A DNA stretch of 64,000 nt from Andalucia godoyi. Taxonomy: Eukaryota > Discoba > Jakobea > Jakobida > Andaluciidae. Position 1 is the first letter of the stretch, and each line of letters starts with the position of its first letter. The stretch lies in NCBI GenBank assembly GCA_009859145.1, contig VRVR01000013.1:310001-374000 (forward strand), in the 5' to 3' direction. A program made the translations under genes and the position numbers. This document shows, one piece after another, positions 54,987-64,000 of this stretch. The notes beneath the pieces are model-generated. The model was not told the DNA's origin and did not search any database. It saw nothing but the letters and a program-made list of their open reading frames with translations.

Positions 54987-55329
54987 ATGCACTCAAACGC
55001 TCTCTCTCATCATCATCTGCGTGGAACTACGGTCGTTCGAGAATCTACGACAGGTTCCATGCCGGCCTCCCCATGTGCTAAGGGAGGGGGACCAAAGCGC
55101 ACTATGATTGTTCTTGAAAAACAACACGGATTCCACGAGCAGACCGAGCCCGAAGAACCAGGCACGTATGTGGAACCGTGAGTGGCAGTCATGATCGACA
55201 CTCCGCTGTTGCTGTAATGTGCGCTTTTCACCAAAAGTACCGCTCCGTGTTGTATGGCCAGGGGTTTGCATGTTTTGCAGTTTTCACAGAGGAGCGTTCA
55301 AGCTTTTTGATCCAATAATGTTTTGTTAA
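54987..55329 (+). CDS. Candidate spliced 75-aa protein
   Basis: Exon 1 is 54987-55165 (ATG in AAAAATG context), exon 2 is 55281-55329, with a 115-bp intron that has a GTATGT donor and a TTTTGCAG acceptor, like the other introns here. The two exons join at AC+T (Thr) to give a protein that starts MHSNALSHHHLRGTTVV, contains KRTMIVLEKQHGFHEQTE and ends FKLFDPIMFC. Without splicing the frame is 64 residues ending TYVEP. Family unknown. The splice signals and intron size support a real gene; the length alone does not. Confidence 0.5.
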
Positions 55330-55364
55330 TTTAAAATTTCAATTACGGTGAAATGCAACGCGTC

Positions 55365-55835
55365 ATGCTCTATGTGGCAGCAGCTGTACATGAATACCAG
55401 AACGTCATCCGCTCGCCAAAACATGAATCATTATTCGTCATCGGCTAAGCTGTCACAGAAGACAGATCCAAAGCCACATGCTGTTTTGCTTGTATCCGGG
55501 GGCAAGCACCAACTCTTCCATGCAGATTGCTCTGCATCCGCGGCTTCTTGCTGCTCTCTGCCTCCGACGAGAGGGAATCAATGGGTTTCCTGGTTCTCGG
55601 CATCTTCGGGCATGACCAATTTGAGGATGTCGGGAAGATTCCCCTTTGGAGCCATGGGATGTTTTGTCTCTGATGAAATGCGCTGTTTGAGGGTTCGATT
55701 ATGAAAAACACAAACAAACAGACGAAATAATGCTAAGACACAAAAGGGAAAAAATGAAAGAAATTCTGGATTTGACTACGGTAAGAAAATTGCATTGTTG
55801 GATGAGCTGTCAGCCGTTGGAGGATTGCAACAATA
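55365..55835 (+). repeat. Dispersed repeat R2, copy B
   Basis: Plus-strand partner of 17035-17545 (see there for shared blocks). It lies 183 bp upstream of the LRR gene in the same orientation as that gene. A GGTAAGA (copy B) or AGTAAGG (copy A) hexamer at the same position in both copies could be a conserved splice donor. Confidence 0.8.
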
Positions 55836-56017
55836 ACCAAAGTTTCGTTTTTTTGTTTCCAATCTTCGGATTCATATAATTTTTTAAGATGGAAAAAGGC
55901 TCTTGTTTACATTTTTCTTTTGGATTCTTCTGTTTTTTATTACTTCTTTAAAAATCAAGCGTCAAGTTAAATTAGTTGATTGAAAAAACATTGTGTGCTT
56001 GGATTGGTTGATTCGGG
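55836..56017. promoter_or_regulatory. AT-rich 5' region of the LRR gene
   Basis: 182 bp, T-rich tracts, no other gene. Confidence 0.4.
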
Positions 56018-57520
56018 ATGAGCCACTCTCCGGTTGCAAGTCCCTGCATCTCGCACACGGCAACACGGGTGCTGCTGGACACTGCTCCTCGGTTCTCCAC
56101 ATGTTCTATGACGTATCCCTCGGTGCTTCACAACTTCCAGCTTCCTCTAACGCAGTATCCTCGGACTTTGCGGCCTGTGAATGTCGTCAGTCAACAGCAA
56201 CTGCCAGAAATGGACAGCTTGGCACTGTCGTCTGCGCGGTCCTCCCGGTCTCCATCGTCTGCTCGACCAATGGCGCAATCGCCGTCAAAGTCGCTGCGGT
56301 CGTCCTCGGCCTTCAACACATCGCCGCTGCCAGTTCGAAAACCCGGGTTTTCAACAGGGATGAAACTTCCAGATTTTTCGCCGGTTTCTGCGCGGTCAAA
56401 ACCAACGTCCCGATCGCTGCAGGAGTATGCACAGCGCGAAGCCAGTGGACTTCCGTTGCACATGCCTCCGGGTGTCATTCGATCCCTGGATCAGATTCCA
56501 AATCCAGCAAATAATGTACAGAACAGTGGCGCGACAGTACCGAATGTGTCTTCTGTATCACTGATGCTTGAGGGCCAGTCGCATTTGCAAGCAGAGGCGC
56601 TTTCGTCCATTGCAAAAATCGGCTCCAGATTGTGGACTGTGGTGCTGGCCGGGTGTTCCAACCTTAGTTCCGAGGTTCTGGACAGCATCATCCTTTCATG
56701 TCCTAATATTCGAGTGCTCGATGTTTCGCAGTGCGACTTGATCGCCGATGAGTCGATTGGGCTTGTGCTGACCAAGCTCCCATTTCTTGAAGTTCTGAAG
56801 GCTGCTTCGTGCTCGCGGGTGACGGGCGCTTCCGTGGCCACAGTCTCCAGCCCCCACATCTCGTCTGTTGACTTTTCGTTTTGCTCGAAACTGGCGCATA
56901 TCCAGTGGTTGGCAGGCTGCCCGCGACTCGCCGAGCTCGATATTTCAGGTTGCAAGAAGATCGTTACGGAGGAGCTGCTGGCTGTTCTTAGCGCGTCGAG
57001 CCAGCTCGTGTCCCTTTCCATGCGGCTTTGCAATCAAGAGGCATTGGGTGTCGAAGCCTTCAAGATGGTCGGCAAGCGAAACCCGCAGCTCGCCCGACTG
57101 CACTTGTCCGGTGTTTCTCAGCTGACAGATCCGACAGCGATTGAGATTTTGAAGTCCGCGTGTTCGGAGAGTCTTGTTCATGTCGATCTGTCGGGCTGCA
57201 GTGCGATTGGAGACCTCACGTTATATGCACTCGCCGAAACGCAGTGTCGTTCTTTGGAAACGATCGTTTTGTCGGGAACGCGATGCACACACGGTGGCGT
57301 GTCGACGGTCTTGAAAAAAGGGGGATCTGGACTGAAGCGCGCAATCGTCACAAACACGCAAGTCACACCGGAAGATGCTAGCACTCTGCGAGAACAGTTC
57401 CCGTCCTGCGAGATTGTTCTGGAGATAGCTGTTCCTCTTGTTCGCAAGCAGTTTGCAGCCGCCAAGGTCGAGGACAAGAAGAAGAAGGGCAAGGGCAAGA
57501 AAGGCAAGAAGAAGAAGTGA
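56018..57520 (+). CDS. Leucine-rich-repeat protein with a lysine tail
   Basis: 500 residues. The N-terminal 170 are Ser/Pro-rich and probably disordered. From about residue 190 there are cysteine-containing LRRs like those of F-box proteins (LWTVVLAGCSNLSSEVLDSI, IRVLDVSQCDLIADESIGL, LAELDISGCKKIVTEELLA, LVHVDLSGCSAIGDLTLYAL). No F-box is visible, so it is not a clear ubiquitin-ligase subunit. The C-terminus is a lysine/glycine stretch (KKKKGKGKKGKKKK), possibly for nucleic-acid or acidic-protein binding. Role unknown. Confidence 0.85.
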   Translation: MSHSPVASPCISHTATRVLLDTAPRFSTCSMTYPSVLHNFQLPLTQYPRTLRPVNVVSQQQLPEMDSLALSSARSSRSPSSARPMAQSPSKSLRSSSAFNTSPLPVRKPGFSTGMKLPDFSPVSARSKPTSRSLQEYAQREASGLPLHMPPGVIRSLDQIPNPANNVQNSGATVPNVSSVSLMLEGQSHLQAEALSSIAKIGSRLWTVVLAGCSNLSSEVLDSIILSCPNIRVLDVSQCDLIADESIGLVLTKLPFLEVLKAASCSRVTGASVATVSSPHISSVDFSFCSKLAHIQWLAGCPRLAELDISGCKKIVTEELLAVLSASSQLVSLSMRLCNQEALGVEAFKMVGKRNPQLARLHLSGVSQLTDPTAIEILKSACSESLVHVDLSGCSAIGDLTLYALAETQCRSLETIVLSGTRCTHGGVSTVLKKGGSGLKRAIVTNTQVTPEDASTLREQFPSCEIVLEIAVPLVRKQFAAAKVEDKKKKGKGKKGKKKK

Positions 57521-57676
57521 CAGCATCAGTCCTGGTAATAATGGTAGGAATGTCCGTTAGCAGTTACTTTTGTATTCATAAACCAAAACAACCTGTTTTT
57601 CTTGTAGTTTATTAGGTTTTTATTATCTTCTTTTGTTTTCTGTTCGTAGCCTGTTGACGAGTAACGCAAGTGGAAA
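57521..57676. other. Convergent spacer
   Basis: 156 bp between the LRR and LSM12 stop codons. No gene. Confidence 0.5.
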
Positions 57677-58267
57677 CTACGACGCACTGTTAAGTCCGAG
57701 TTTTTGTCTTGCAAGTTTCACCATTCGTGAAACACGGTCCGCGAGCGGTCCATTGTCGGCAGCGGTTGCCGATTCCGGAGTGTACGGCGGCCGAACGCGG
57801 ACTTCATCCATGACGAGTATCGAGTCTCCGTCCCACTTGCACTCGAGAGTCTTCGATACGAAATCAAAAATAAGCTGTGCCTCCGCAGAAACGCCGTTTC
57901 CGAGGCGCTTCATGCGAGCTTCCGTCGAGCCTAGTAGCAGCTGCTGCGCTCGTTTGGGCTCGGGAGCAGCGGGAAGCTCATAGTCGAGTGACGACAGCGC
58001 ATTCCAAGCATCCGATTTTACATACGAGACGTGCTGCGACTTGTTCTGCATAAGACCGCCGGCAGGGAAATTCAAGTCCGCGTCTGAAGATGTTGCCGTG
58101 ATGGAATCGACATTGGATGCAGGCAAGATGCAGACTTGCGACTTGCCAGTTACATAGTCTGTGTTGTGCAAAACGAGAAACTTGTCGTCGCTGGAAAACA
58201 CAGTTCCGGAAAAATGCGATCTGTCTCTTGTCTTTACAGACACCACAGATCCAACCGACACTGTCAT
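57677..58267 (-). CDS. LSM12: LSM12 homolog
   Basis: 196 residues, close to the 195 of animal LSM12. The N-terminal Lsm fold begins VGSVVSVKTRDRSHFSGTVF. The C-terminal AD domain carries SAEAQLIFDFVSKTLECKW and DEVRVRPPYTPESATA, a near match to the animal AD block (ISKTLPCKWDG, VRIDPPYTPENC). LSM12 binds RNA and ataxin-2-type partners. ATG 58267 is chosen; the frame is open further upstream through poly-T and AT repeats, which would add an implausible hydrophobic leader. Confidence 0.88.
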   Translation of the reverse strand: MTVSVGSVVSVKTRDRSHFSGTVFSSDDKFLVLHNTDYVTGKSQVCILPASNVDSITATSSDADLNFPAGGLMQNKSQHVSYVKSDAWNALSSLDYELPAAPEPKRAQQLLLGSTEARMKRLGNGVSAEAQLIFDFVSKTLECKWDGDSILVMDEVRVRPPYTPESATAADNGPLADRVSRMVKLARQKLGLNSAS

Positions 58268-58391
58268 CCCGAATACCTCCCCCCAACGAACAACAACACC
58301 CGATGCCTCCCCGCCTGCCGCAAAGCAAAAAAAAAAAAAAAAAGGAAAAGGAAAGGAAAGCAAACGACGAAACAAAAATTTCATACGTGTG

Positions 58392-58424
<33 letters not shown>

Positions 58425-58746
58425 ATATAGAGAAAAGCAAAAGAAACGACGGACCCCAGTTGCAAAAACCTGGAAGCATCAAGTACGCAGCATCAAGGAC
58501 TCGCGACCGTTCAAATTCGCTGAAACTTGGAATTAAAGTCTTGTTCGCTTGGCATTGTGGAAGTCGGAACACACAAAATCTGTATGACAAATTGAAGATG
58601 AAGGCCGTGTGCTCGAAATTTCCATACCAGCTTATTGTTGATAGCTCTTGTTGCGTACATCATTACTATTACTGTTATTGTTATTGTTATTGATATTATT
58701 GTTATTGATATTGATATTATTGTTGTTTGTTTCTGGTTCGTGCGCA
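58268..58746. promoter_or_regulatory. Divergent spacer with poly-A and AT microsatellites
   Basis: 479 bp between head-to-head LSM12 and the fusion gene. It holds an A-rich run at 58326-58343, an ATAT run at 58395-58427 and TTATTG/TTATTA repeats at 58670-58730. No further gene is seen. Confidence 0.55.
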
Positions 58747-61700
58747 ATGGGAGTGTATGGTCTTTCTGCATACTTGAAGAAGAATGCAAGCAGTGTCTTT
58801 GACCCCGTCACACTTCCTGCCGAACCGCAGCAGCTGCTTGTAGACTGGAATGGCATCGTGTTTTATCTTATGGAGCAGCATGAAAACAAGCATGCAAAGA
58901 CCACGCTGGGCATTGAGCCCTTCATTACGAATGTGTTTGGCGGTGATCCAGTGTTTTTGGCAAACGGCATAGTCTCGTTTTTTCAGCCTTTTCTTGACAG
59001 AAAACACCAGGTTTCGTGCTATTTGGACGGCCCTCAGCATTCATATGTTGGGTTCCAATTCAAAAAACAGCAAACCATGTTCGATCGCGCATCCGACGAG
59101 GTGAATGTTGCAAAGAAAATCTACCAGATCCTGCGATCGGGTCAGATTCCGAAGTCCCAATCAAGGCTGCGTGCTCGCCTGTTTCAGTTGTGCTCAGCGG
59201 CAAAGTATCTCGCGAGCGCAACTCTGCGAAAACTTGGAGTGAAGTTCGTGCAGTGTGAAGGAGAGGCTGACATTGAGATTCGCAAAGACTTTGAACGACT
59301 GCAGGCATTCGCCGTCATCGGTTTTGATTCAGATTTCGTTATGATGCGGGGCGTTCGCTACATCCCGCTGGACACGGTTTCCTTCAAGAACCAGGCCATT
59401 ACTGCAAAACTAGTTACCGGAGAAAGAGTTGCGTCGCTTCTTGGAATTGCATATGAACGGCTCCCCGACTTGGCCGCGTTATGTGGGAACGATGCAACGA
59501 AGCCCATGATGACTCATTACAAGATCTGGGAACAAATTGGCCTCTTAAGAGGCGACATCGAGGGAATTGCTAATTTCTTGAAAGAGGTTCCCGACCAATT
59601 GTTCCTGAATGTGCCAAGAATTTCAAAGTTATTGAGTCGTGATGTGTCGTTTCGCTCGGCAGTATTATGGACTTATGAGTTCTACGGATTCGAGAATCCA
59701 CAAGGTCTGCACGTGAGCCATCATCCTTCTCCAGAAAAAGGCACTCCTCTTGTGGACAATGTCTTGTTTTCATCTGTCCGACGTCTTCCACAAAAGTGGT
59801 TCGCGCATGACCCGTCGCCTGTAACAGTGAGCGAAATGCAAGGACGCGGAAGCGTTCTCTCGGAATTTATGATTCCATTTTGGAAAACGATGGGCGAGTT
59901 CAGCGGTTCTCCGAGCGTGGAGTTTTTCTATCGTGTCAAGGAAAAATTTGGCAGTCGCCAGGTTCCGTGTTCTGGAAACAGGTCTGTCGCAGAAACCCTT
60001 TTCTCGGAATTGCAAGCGAGTAAGGCTGCACGTCAAAGATTTATGTTCATGTTTTGCACAGCATGGCTAAAGTCTCCTGCGTCCGTCGCAGAGGTCCTGC
60101 ATCTGAATTTGGTGGGCGAGTTTCGGCATCGGTTTCCTTTTATGTCGGACGAAAGATTTCTATCATTTTGCGCGTTCTCCTGTCTACTGCTGTCCCTGAA
60201 CATTGTCTGCAAGACGTTTTCGTTTTCAATTTCTCGTCAAGAAGTAGAAATCATGTTGTTTGTTCTCGCACTTGGGGTTTGGAGACACCCCGTTTCTTTG
60301 GACTCGTCATCGGCGTTGAAAGACATTCCGAAGGGCGCTGGTGACATGTATGCAAGATCCTTCTTCTTGACGTCAGCTTTGCGGTCTCTTCTTTCGCTGC
60401 ACTCGGAATTGGAAGACGAGATTGTTGAGGGGGAGCAATCTATTGCGGATGAAAGTCCGAACTTCAACTTGCTTGCGTGCTTGCTTGTTGAAAGTTACCA
60501 GGGAACGAATAGGACAATTCCTGCGGAATTCTCTTTGCTCCGGATGTCTTGTTCCCAATTCGTGGACAGGCTGTGTTTTCTGTCCCGGGAGCAGTTGGAT
60601 TACGATATCCTGCCCATCCCGTTTGCCGAAACAGAAGTTGATGTTGACGAGTCGGAAGCTGCTGCTGTTGACAGTCTGGATGAAGCGTTTGCATCAGTGC
60701 TCGTGTTTGACGACGACGACAATGAGAACAACCAGAACGACGGGATGTTTGGAGACAATCAGTTTTCTCCAGAGGACGACGATGATGCAATTCTTGAGAA
60801 TCCCAATCCAAAACCGGAGATTGTTGTCCATCTGCATCAGCCAAAGATTTCAGCGACACAGCTGCCGGTGGCCACGCCTGGTGTTCTTCCGATCCATTCG
60901 TTCAAGGATTCTCTGCTGAAAGAAATCGAAGCTCGTCGAGTCGTCTGCATTCAGGGAGAGACAGGGTGTGGAAAATCGACGGGGGTTCCAATCTTTTTGT
61001 ACAACAGCTCTCCAAAGAATCGAATACTTGTGACACAGCCTCGTCGTCTTGCTGCGCGCTCTCTTGCTTCTCATGTTGCCACGTTGGTGGGAACGAAACT
61101 TGGGGATGCGGTCGGCTACCGTGTCGGTTCTGACGCGCTTGTATCAAGGAACACTCGACTGCAATACGTCACCACAGGATACCTGGTTTCATGGCTGATG
61201 CATTATCCAGAACAGCTGTTTTCATTTTCTCACATTGTCCTGGATGAAGTGCATGAGAGATCCGCCGACAGCGACTTTTTGTCGTTGATTATCAAAACGA
61301 TTTGTTCAAGTCAGTCTGGCAAGGACCAACCTTTTCAAACGAAGATCATCATTATGTCGGCAACAATCCAAGCAGAGCTGTTTTCTTCTTATTTTTCGTT
61401 TATGGACCGCACTCCATCTCAGCCGGTGTTTGTTGGCGCTCGGCGGTATCCCGTGCAAGAATGCTTTCTGGAGGACTTTGACCCGCTAATCCAGAGTGAT
61501 GATCGTGCTTCCAAGTCGTATGTAAGGTTAGTCCAAAAGTTTAGAAATCTTGTGAAACGACCGGGCTCTTTTCAGGTTGACCAAGAAATCGTGTCGTTGT
61601 CACTCGAGTTGATATGTGCTCTCATTCGGAGTATCCACAAACTTGGAATATGCATTTTGGTTTTCCTTCCGGGAGCGCAGGAAATACAGGAAATGGAGAC

Positions 61701-64000
61701 GTTACTCCGTCAGATTTTCGACGATGATCACACGAAGATCAACGTTTTGCATTCCCTTTGTGCGGATGATGAACAGTCAGATGCACTGCGATCACTTTCC
61801 GAGATCGAGGCCGAAACAGGGATTATGCCGTGCAAAATTGTGCTTTCTACAAACATTGCAGAGACATCTTTAACGATTCCTGATGTTACGGTGGTCGTGG
61901 ACTCGGGGCTTGCTCGCCAAATTGTGTATGACGGTTCGTCCGGCAATCAGTTGCTGAAGACGGTGTTCATTAGCAGGGCATCAGCACATCAGCGAACTGG
62001 TAGAACAGGCCGCCTCGCCCCAGGTACTGTGTATCGAGCGTACACAAAGTCGTTCATGGGCTTGATTCCACCGTTCGACGATCCGGAAGTGTTGCGAATG
62101 CCGCTGGAGAAACTGGTTCTTGACTGCTTTACTTATCTTGCACCATTTGGAAATCCGCTTAGTTTGCTGATGAATTTACTTCAGCCCCCTTCCTGGTCGT
62201 CCCTCCAAGAGGCACTCGTCCGCTTACGCCTCAGGGGTGCCATGACAGGGTCTTCTTCCGAAAATGATTCAAATGTCAAATTGACGCGACTGGGCTTGCT
62301 AGCGTCCTCCTTATCGAGCGTAGGTTGCGATGTTGATTGTGCATATTTAATCCTGATGGGACTTTCGACAGGGTTTATTGCGGATGCGATTATTTTAGTC
62401 GCCTGCATTCGAAGCGAGAGGGATCTGTTCCTTCAACCGTCCTTGCTGTTCTTGAAGAAGTTCAGCGATTATTCTCGAAAAGTGTTGGCCAACTTTGATC
62501 ATCGATATCGATTTGACCATGGTCGGCAGTCCGAACTTCTTTCGTTACGCGATTTGTACTTGGAGTGGTTGGCCCATGGGTCTCACGATCACTGGGCTGT
62601 TGCAAACGGCGCCTCTTTCCGTTCGTTGAAAGCTCTGGACCATGTTGTTGAGAGTCTTGCATCCACGCTCCATTCGTCACTGTTTGCATCACGCGGAGCG
62701 CACCAATCGGATGCTTTTGCCGGGCTCCATTTCGTCAATTCGACCTGGAAAGATTCCATATGTGCTTCGCTCCGTTTGCTTTCCAATCGAAAATCGCGTT
62801 TTAGTGGTCATTCTTTGTTCATCCCCGCTTCGAAGATACCAACTGCTGCAATGTCGACGAAGCTGGTCTTTTGCGAAGACTCTTCTTTTTTGAGTGTGAT
62901 GTTCGGGATGTGCTTTCATCAATCCTATCTGTTTTCAGGAACGTCCAAAGCGATTGGAACCGTTGCAAAGCGCTTTGTAGCGGTCCACGCCTTGCGCTTC
63001 CCGCAAGCGCCCTCGCTTGCCGCTTCGGCGATCCGAAAGCGCGTGGTTCGATTCCAGGGCGTGTCGCCGTTCGTTCGACAGAATCCGGAGTTTGTCGAGA
63101 AGACGCTTGCGTCTATGGGATTCCACGTAGAAAAAGTGCTTGTGGATGACAAGGCGCTGTTGGTTCTGTTCGGTTCCGCAGCTGATGCAGATGCATCGAA
63201 AGCTGTTGGCGTTGGAGCACGGTTGGACGATTGCATTGGTGACATTAAGCGCCTGTCGCAGCTTTCCCACAAGGCAGTGTGCTACTTGCCGAAAACGGTA
63301 GACTCGCAAGCCTTCCGCACTTCACACTCCGTCGTTGCTGCGGCCGAAGATGCTGATGGCGACAATGCTCTTGAAGATTTGAAGACTGATAAGGCATCCT
63401 TGACTACCATGTTGGATTCCCAGGCAGAGAAATTGGGAAATCTTGAGTGTGAGTGCGTGGTTCGCTGGCGGTGGACGCAGTCTCCTGCCATCAATGCTCG
63501 CACGAACTGGAGGTCCCCTATCGGCTTGTTGTGTTCGCATCACGCGGAGGCCACACTGTATGCTGTTTCTGCAACAGTCCACCTTTACCAACCGCTTCAA
63601 GGCCCTACTATGGGATTTATTTCAACGTTCGCACTGCTTCCCGCAAATCCACGTGGACTGACTCCTTTGATACTGTCTGCGCTAGTTCCAAAAGAATATC
63701 AGACGAAATTCCAGGTTGTAATAGACGACGATTACGGTCTCGATCGCTCCTTTAGCAAATGCGAAATTAGTGATGATGATGATGATGATGATGATAATGA
63801 TAATGATAATGACGATTTTCCGGTAGGGAATTCAGCTTCTCGCGATCCTCAGTTTGAAAAGAATTCTGTTCAAGTGTTTGTTTCTCGCGACATGCGCACT
63901 GTTTTTGCGATGCGCACCTCCAAAATGATATTCAATTTCCATCAGTCGGTGGATTTCAATGCTTATTTATCTGACATCAATGTCATTCGCAAGGTTGTAT
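58747..64000 (+). CDS. XPG/FEN1-like nuclease domain fused to a DExH-box helicase (3' end beyond the window)
   Basis: One open frame of 1751 codons from ATG 58747 to the window edge without a stop. Residues 1-~300 are XPG-like: MGVYGLSAYL at the start, and acidic positions D33 (VDWNG), D94 (LDGPQ), E171/E173 (CEGEAD), D194/D196 (FDSDF) and D249 (CGND), spaced as in FEN1 (34, 86, 158, 160, 179, 181, 233). The form is nearest to the Asteroid branch of XPG proteins. After a helical linker and an acidic spacer, the helicase has motif I at 737-745 (GETGCGKST), DEVH at 833, SAT at 871, TNIAETSLTIPDV at 1035 and QRTGRTGR at 1082, so it is a DEAH/RHA-type enzyme with a helicase-associated region after it. 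An acidic Asp run is near residue 1677. It may process RNA or DNA by unwinding and cleavage. The fold could be read as two genes only if a stop were missed; none was found. Confidence 0.9.
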   Translation, partial: MGVYGLSAYLKKNASSVFDPVTLPAEPQQLLVDWNGIVFYLMEQHENKHAKTTLGIEPFITNVFGGDPVFLANGIVSFFQPFLDRKHQVSCYLDGPQHSYVGFQFKKQQTMFDRASDEVNVAKKIYQILRSGQIPKSQSRLRARLFQLCSAAKYLASATLRKLGVKFVQCEGEADIEIRKDFERLQAFAVIGFDSDFVMMRGVRYIPLDTVSFKNQAITAKLVTGERVASLLGIAYERLPDLAALCGNDATKPMMTHYKIWEQIGLLRGDIEGIANFLKEVPDQLFLNVPRISKLLSRDVSFRSAVLWTYEFYGFENPQGLHVSHHPSPEKGTPLVDNVLFSSVRRLPQKWFAHDPSPVTVSEMQGRGSVLSEFMIPFWKTMGEFSGSPSVEFFYRVKEKFGSRQVPCSGNRSVAETLFSELQASKAARQRFMFMFCTAWLKSPASVAEVLHLNLVGEFRHRFPFMSDERFLSFCAFSCLLLSLNIVCKTFSFSISRQEVEIMLFVLALGVWRHPVSLDSSSALKDIPKGAGDMYARSFFLTSALRSLLSLHSELEDEIVEGEQSIADESPNFNLLACLLVESYQGTNRTIPAEFSLLRMSCSQFVDRLCFLSREQLDYDILPIPFAETEVDVDESEAAAVDSLDEAFASVLVFDDDDNENNQNDGMFGDNQFSPEDDDDAILENPNPKPEIVVHLHQPKISATQLPVATPGVLPIHSFKDSLLKEIEARRVVCIQGETGCGKSTGVPIFLYNSSPKNRILVTQPRRLAARSLASHVATLVGTKLGDAVGYRVGSDALVSRNTRLQYVTTGYLVSWLMHYPEQLFSFSHIVLDEVHERSADSDFLSLIIKTICSSQSGKDQPFQTKIIIMSATIQAELFSSYFSFMDRTPSQPVFVGARRYPVQECFLEDFDPLIQSDDRASKSYVRLVQKFRNLVKRPGSFQVDQEIVSLSLELICALIRSIHKLGICILVFLPGAQEIQEMETLLRQIFDDDHTKINVLHSLCADDEQSDALRSLSEIEAETGIMPCKIVLSTNIAETSLTIPDVTVVVDSGLARQIVYDGSSGNQLLKTVFISRASAHQRTGRTGRLAPGTVYRAYTKSFMGLIPPFDDPEVLRMPLEKLVLDCFTYLAPFGNPLSLLMNLLQPPSWSSLQEALVRLRLRGAMTGSSSENDSNVKLTRLGLLASSLSSVGCDVDCAYLILMGLSTGFIADAIILVACIRSERDLFLQPSLLFLKKFSDYSRKVLANFDHRYRFDHGRQSELLSLRDLYLEWLAHGSHDHWAVANGASFRSLKALDHVVESLASTLHSSLFASRGAHQSDAFAGLHFVNSTWKDSICASLRLLSNRKSRFSGHSLFIPASKIPTAAMSTKLVFCEDSSFLSVMFGMCFHQSYLFSGTSKAIGTVAKRFVAVHALRFPQAPSLAASAIRKRVVRFQGVSPFVRQNPEFVEKTLASMGFHVEKVLVDDKALLVLFGSAADADASKAVGVGARLDDCIGDIKRLSQLSHKAVCYLPKTVDSQAFRTSHSVVAAAEDADGDNALEDLKTDKASLTTMLDSQAEKLGNLECECVVRWRWTQSPAINARTNWRSPIGLLCSHHAEATLYAVSATVHLYQPLQGPTMGFISTFALLPANPRGLTPLILSALVPKEYQTKFQVVIDDDYGLDRSFSKCEISDDDDDDDDNDNDNDDFPVGNSASRDPQFEKNSVQVFVSRDMRTVFAMRTSKMIFNFHQSVDFNAYLSDINVIRKVV
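60940..62020 (+). other. Helicase core of the fusion protein
   Basis: Region that contains motifs I, II (DEVH), III (SAT), V and VI in order and in frame, confirming an SF2 DExH helicase rather than an unrelated ATPase. Confidence 0.9.

Noticed and set aside
58268-58465. Hydrophobic N-terminal extension of LSM12
   Set aside because: It comes from AT and T runs; with ATG 58267 the length matches animal LSM12.
63040-63060. GGTTCGATTCC, a tRNA B-box match
   Set aside because: It lies in frame inside the helicase fusion gene and no tRNA cloverleaf can be drawn around it.

Overview
The window is nuclear DNA from a small-genome unicellular eukaryote, probably a flagellated protist; the lineage cannot be fixed from this sequence. 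The evidence is the gene content: the eukaryotic chaperonin subunit CCT8, an ATM/Tel1 kinase, an SFI1-like centrin-binding protein, the initiator-tRNA modifier RIT1, LSM12, PAAF1, ataxin-10, and a TOG-domain protein of the CEP104 type that suggests cilia. Genes are single-copy and monocistronic on both strands, with short spacers and rare spliceosomal introns. Six introns in four genes could be reconstructed, most with GTATGT or GTATGC donors. TAA, TAG and TGA all end genes, so the code is standard.

Layout. 1-648: 5' part of an unknown acidic-run protein (-), cut by the window edge. 883-6233: spliced SFI1-like gene (-). 6809-8830: TOG+LRR gene (+). 9133-10872: malic enzyme (-). 11571-13226: CCT8 (-). 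13812-15566: ER-anchored SMP lipid-transfer protein (+). 15860-16933: RCC1-repeat protein (-). 17670-18977: NAD kinase (-). 20217-22277: TPR-like protein (-). 23130-25745: a degenerate repeat (R1) split by a complete hAT transposon. 26114-29914: TPR/polyQ/IQ protein (+). 30251-32482: multi-pass membrane protein (+). 33704-34162: unknown 152-aa protein (+). 34624-37752: WD40 protein (-). 38066-38553: spliced small protein resembling ATP synthase subunit f (+). 38695-40374: RIT1 (-). 40715-49736: spliced ATM/Tel1 kinase (+). 49778-51070: PAAF1/Rpn14 (-). 51347-51866: second R1 copy. 52016-53449: ataxin-10 (+). 53846-54820: monoacylglycerol-lipase-like hydrolase (-). 54987-55329: candidate spliced mini-gene (+). 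56018-57520: LRR protein with a lysine tail (+). 57677-58267: LSM12 (-). 58747-64000: giant XPG/FEN1-like nuclease fused to a DExH helicase (+), running off the right edge.

There is no operon logic. Neighbours are functionally unrelated, and many pairs are divergent with a shared 150-600 bp promoter spacer. The signals most worth follow-up are four. The XPG-nuclease/DExH-helicase fusion retains all seven metal-binding acidic positions and all helicase motifs inspected. The R1 repeat family carries a decayed head of a TnpB/Fanzor-like protein. The hAT element sits inside one R1 copy with a clean 8-bp target-site duplication. A second dispersed repeat, R2, lies in the same orientation upstream of two otherwise unrelated genes.
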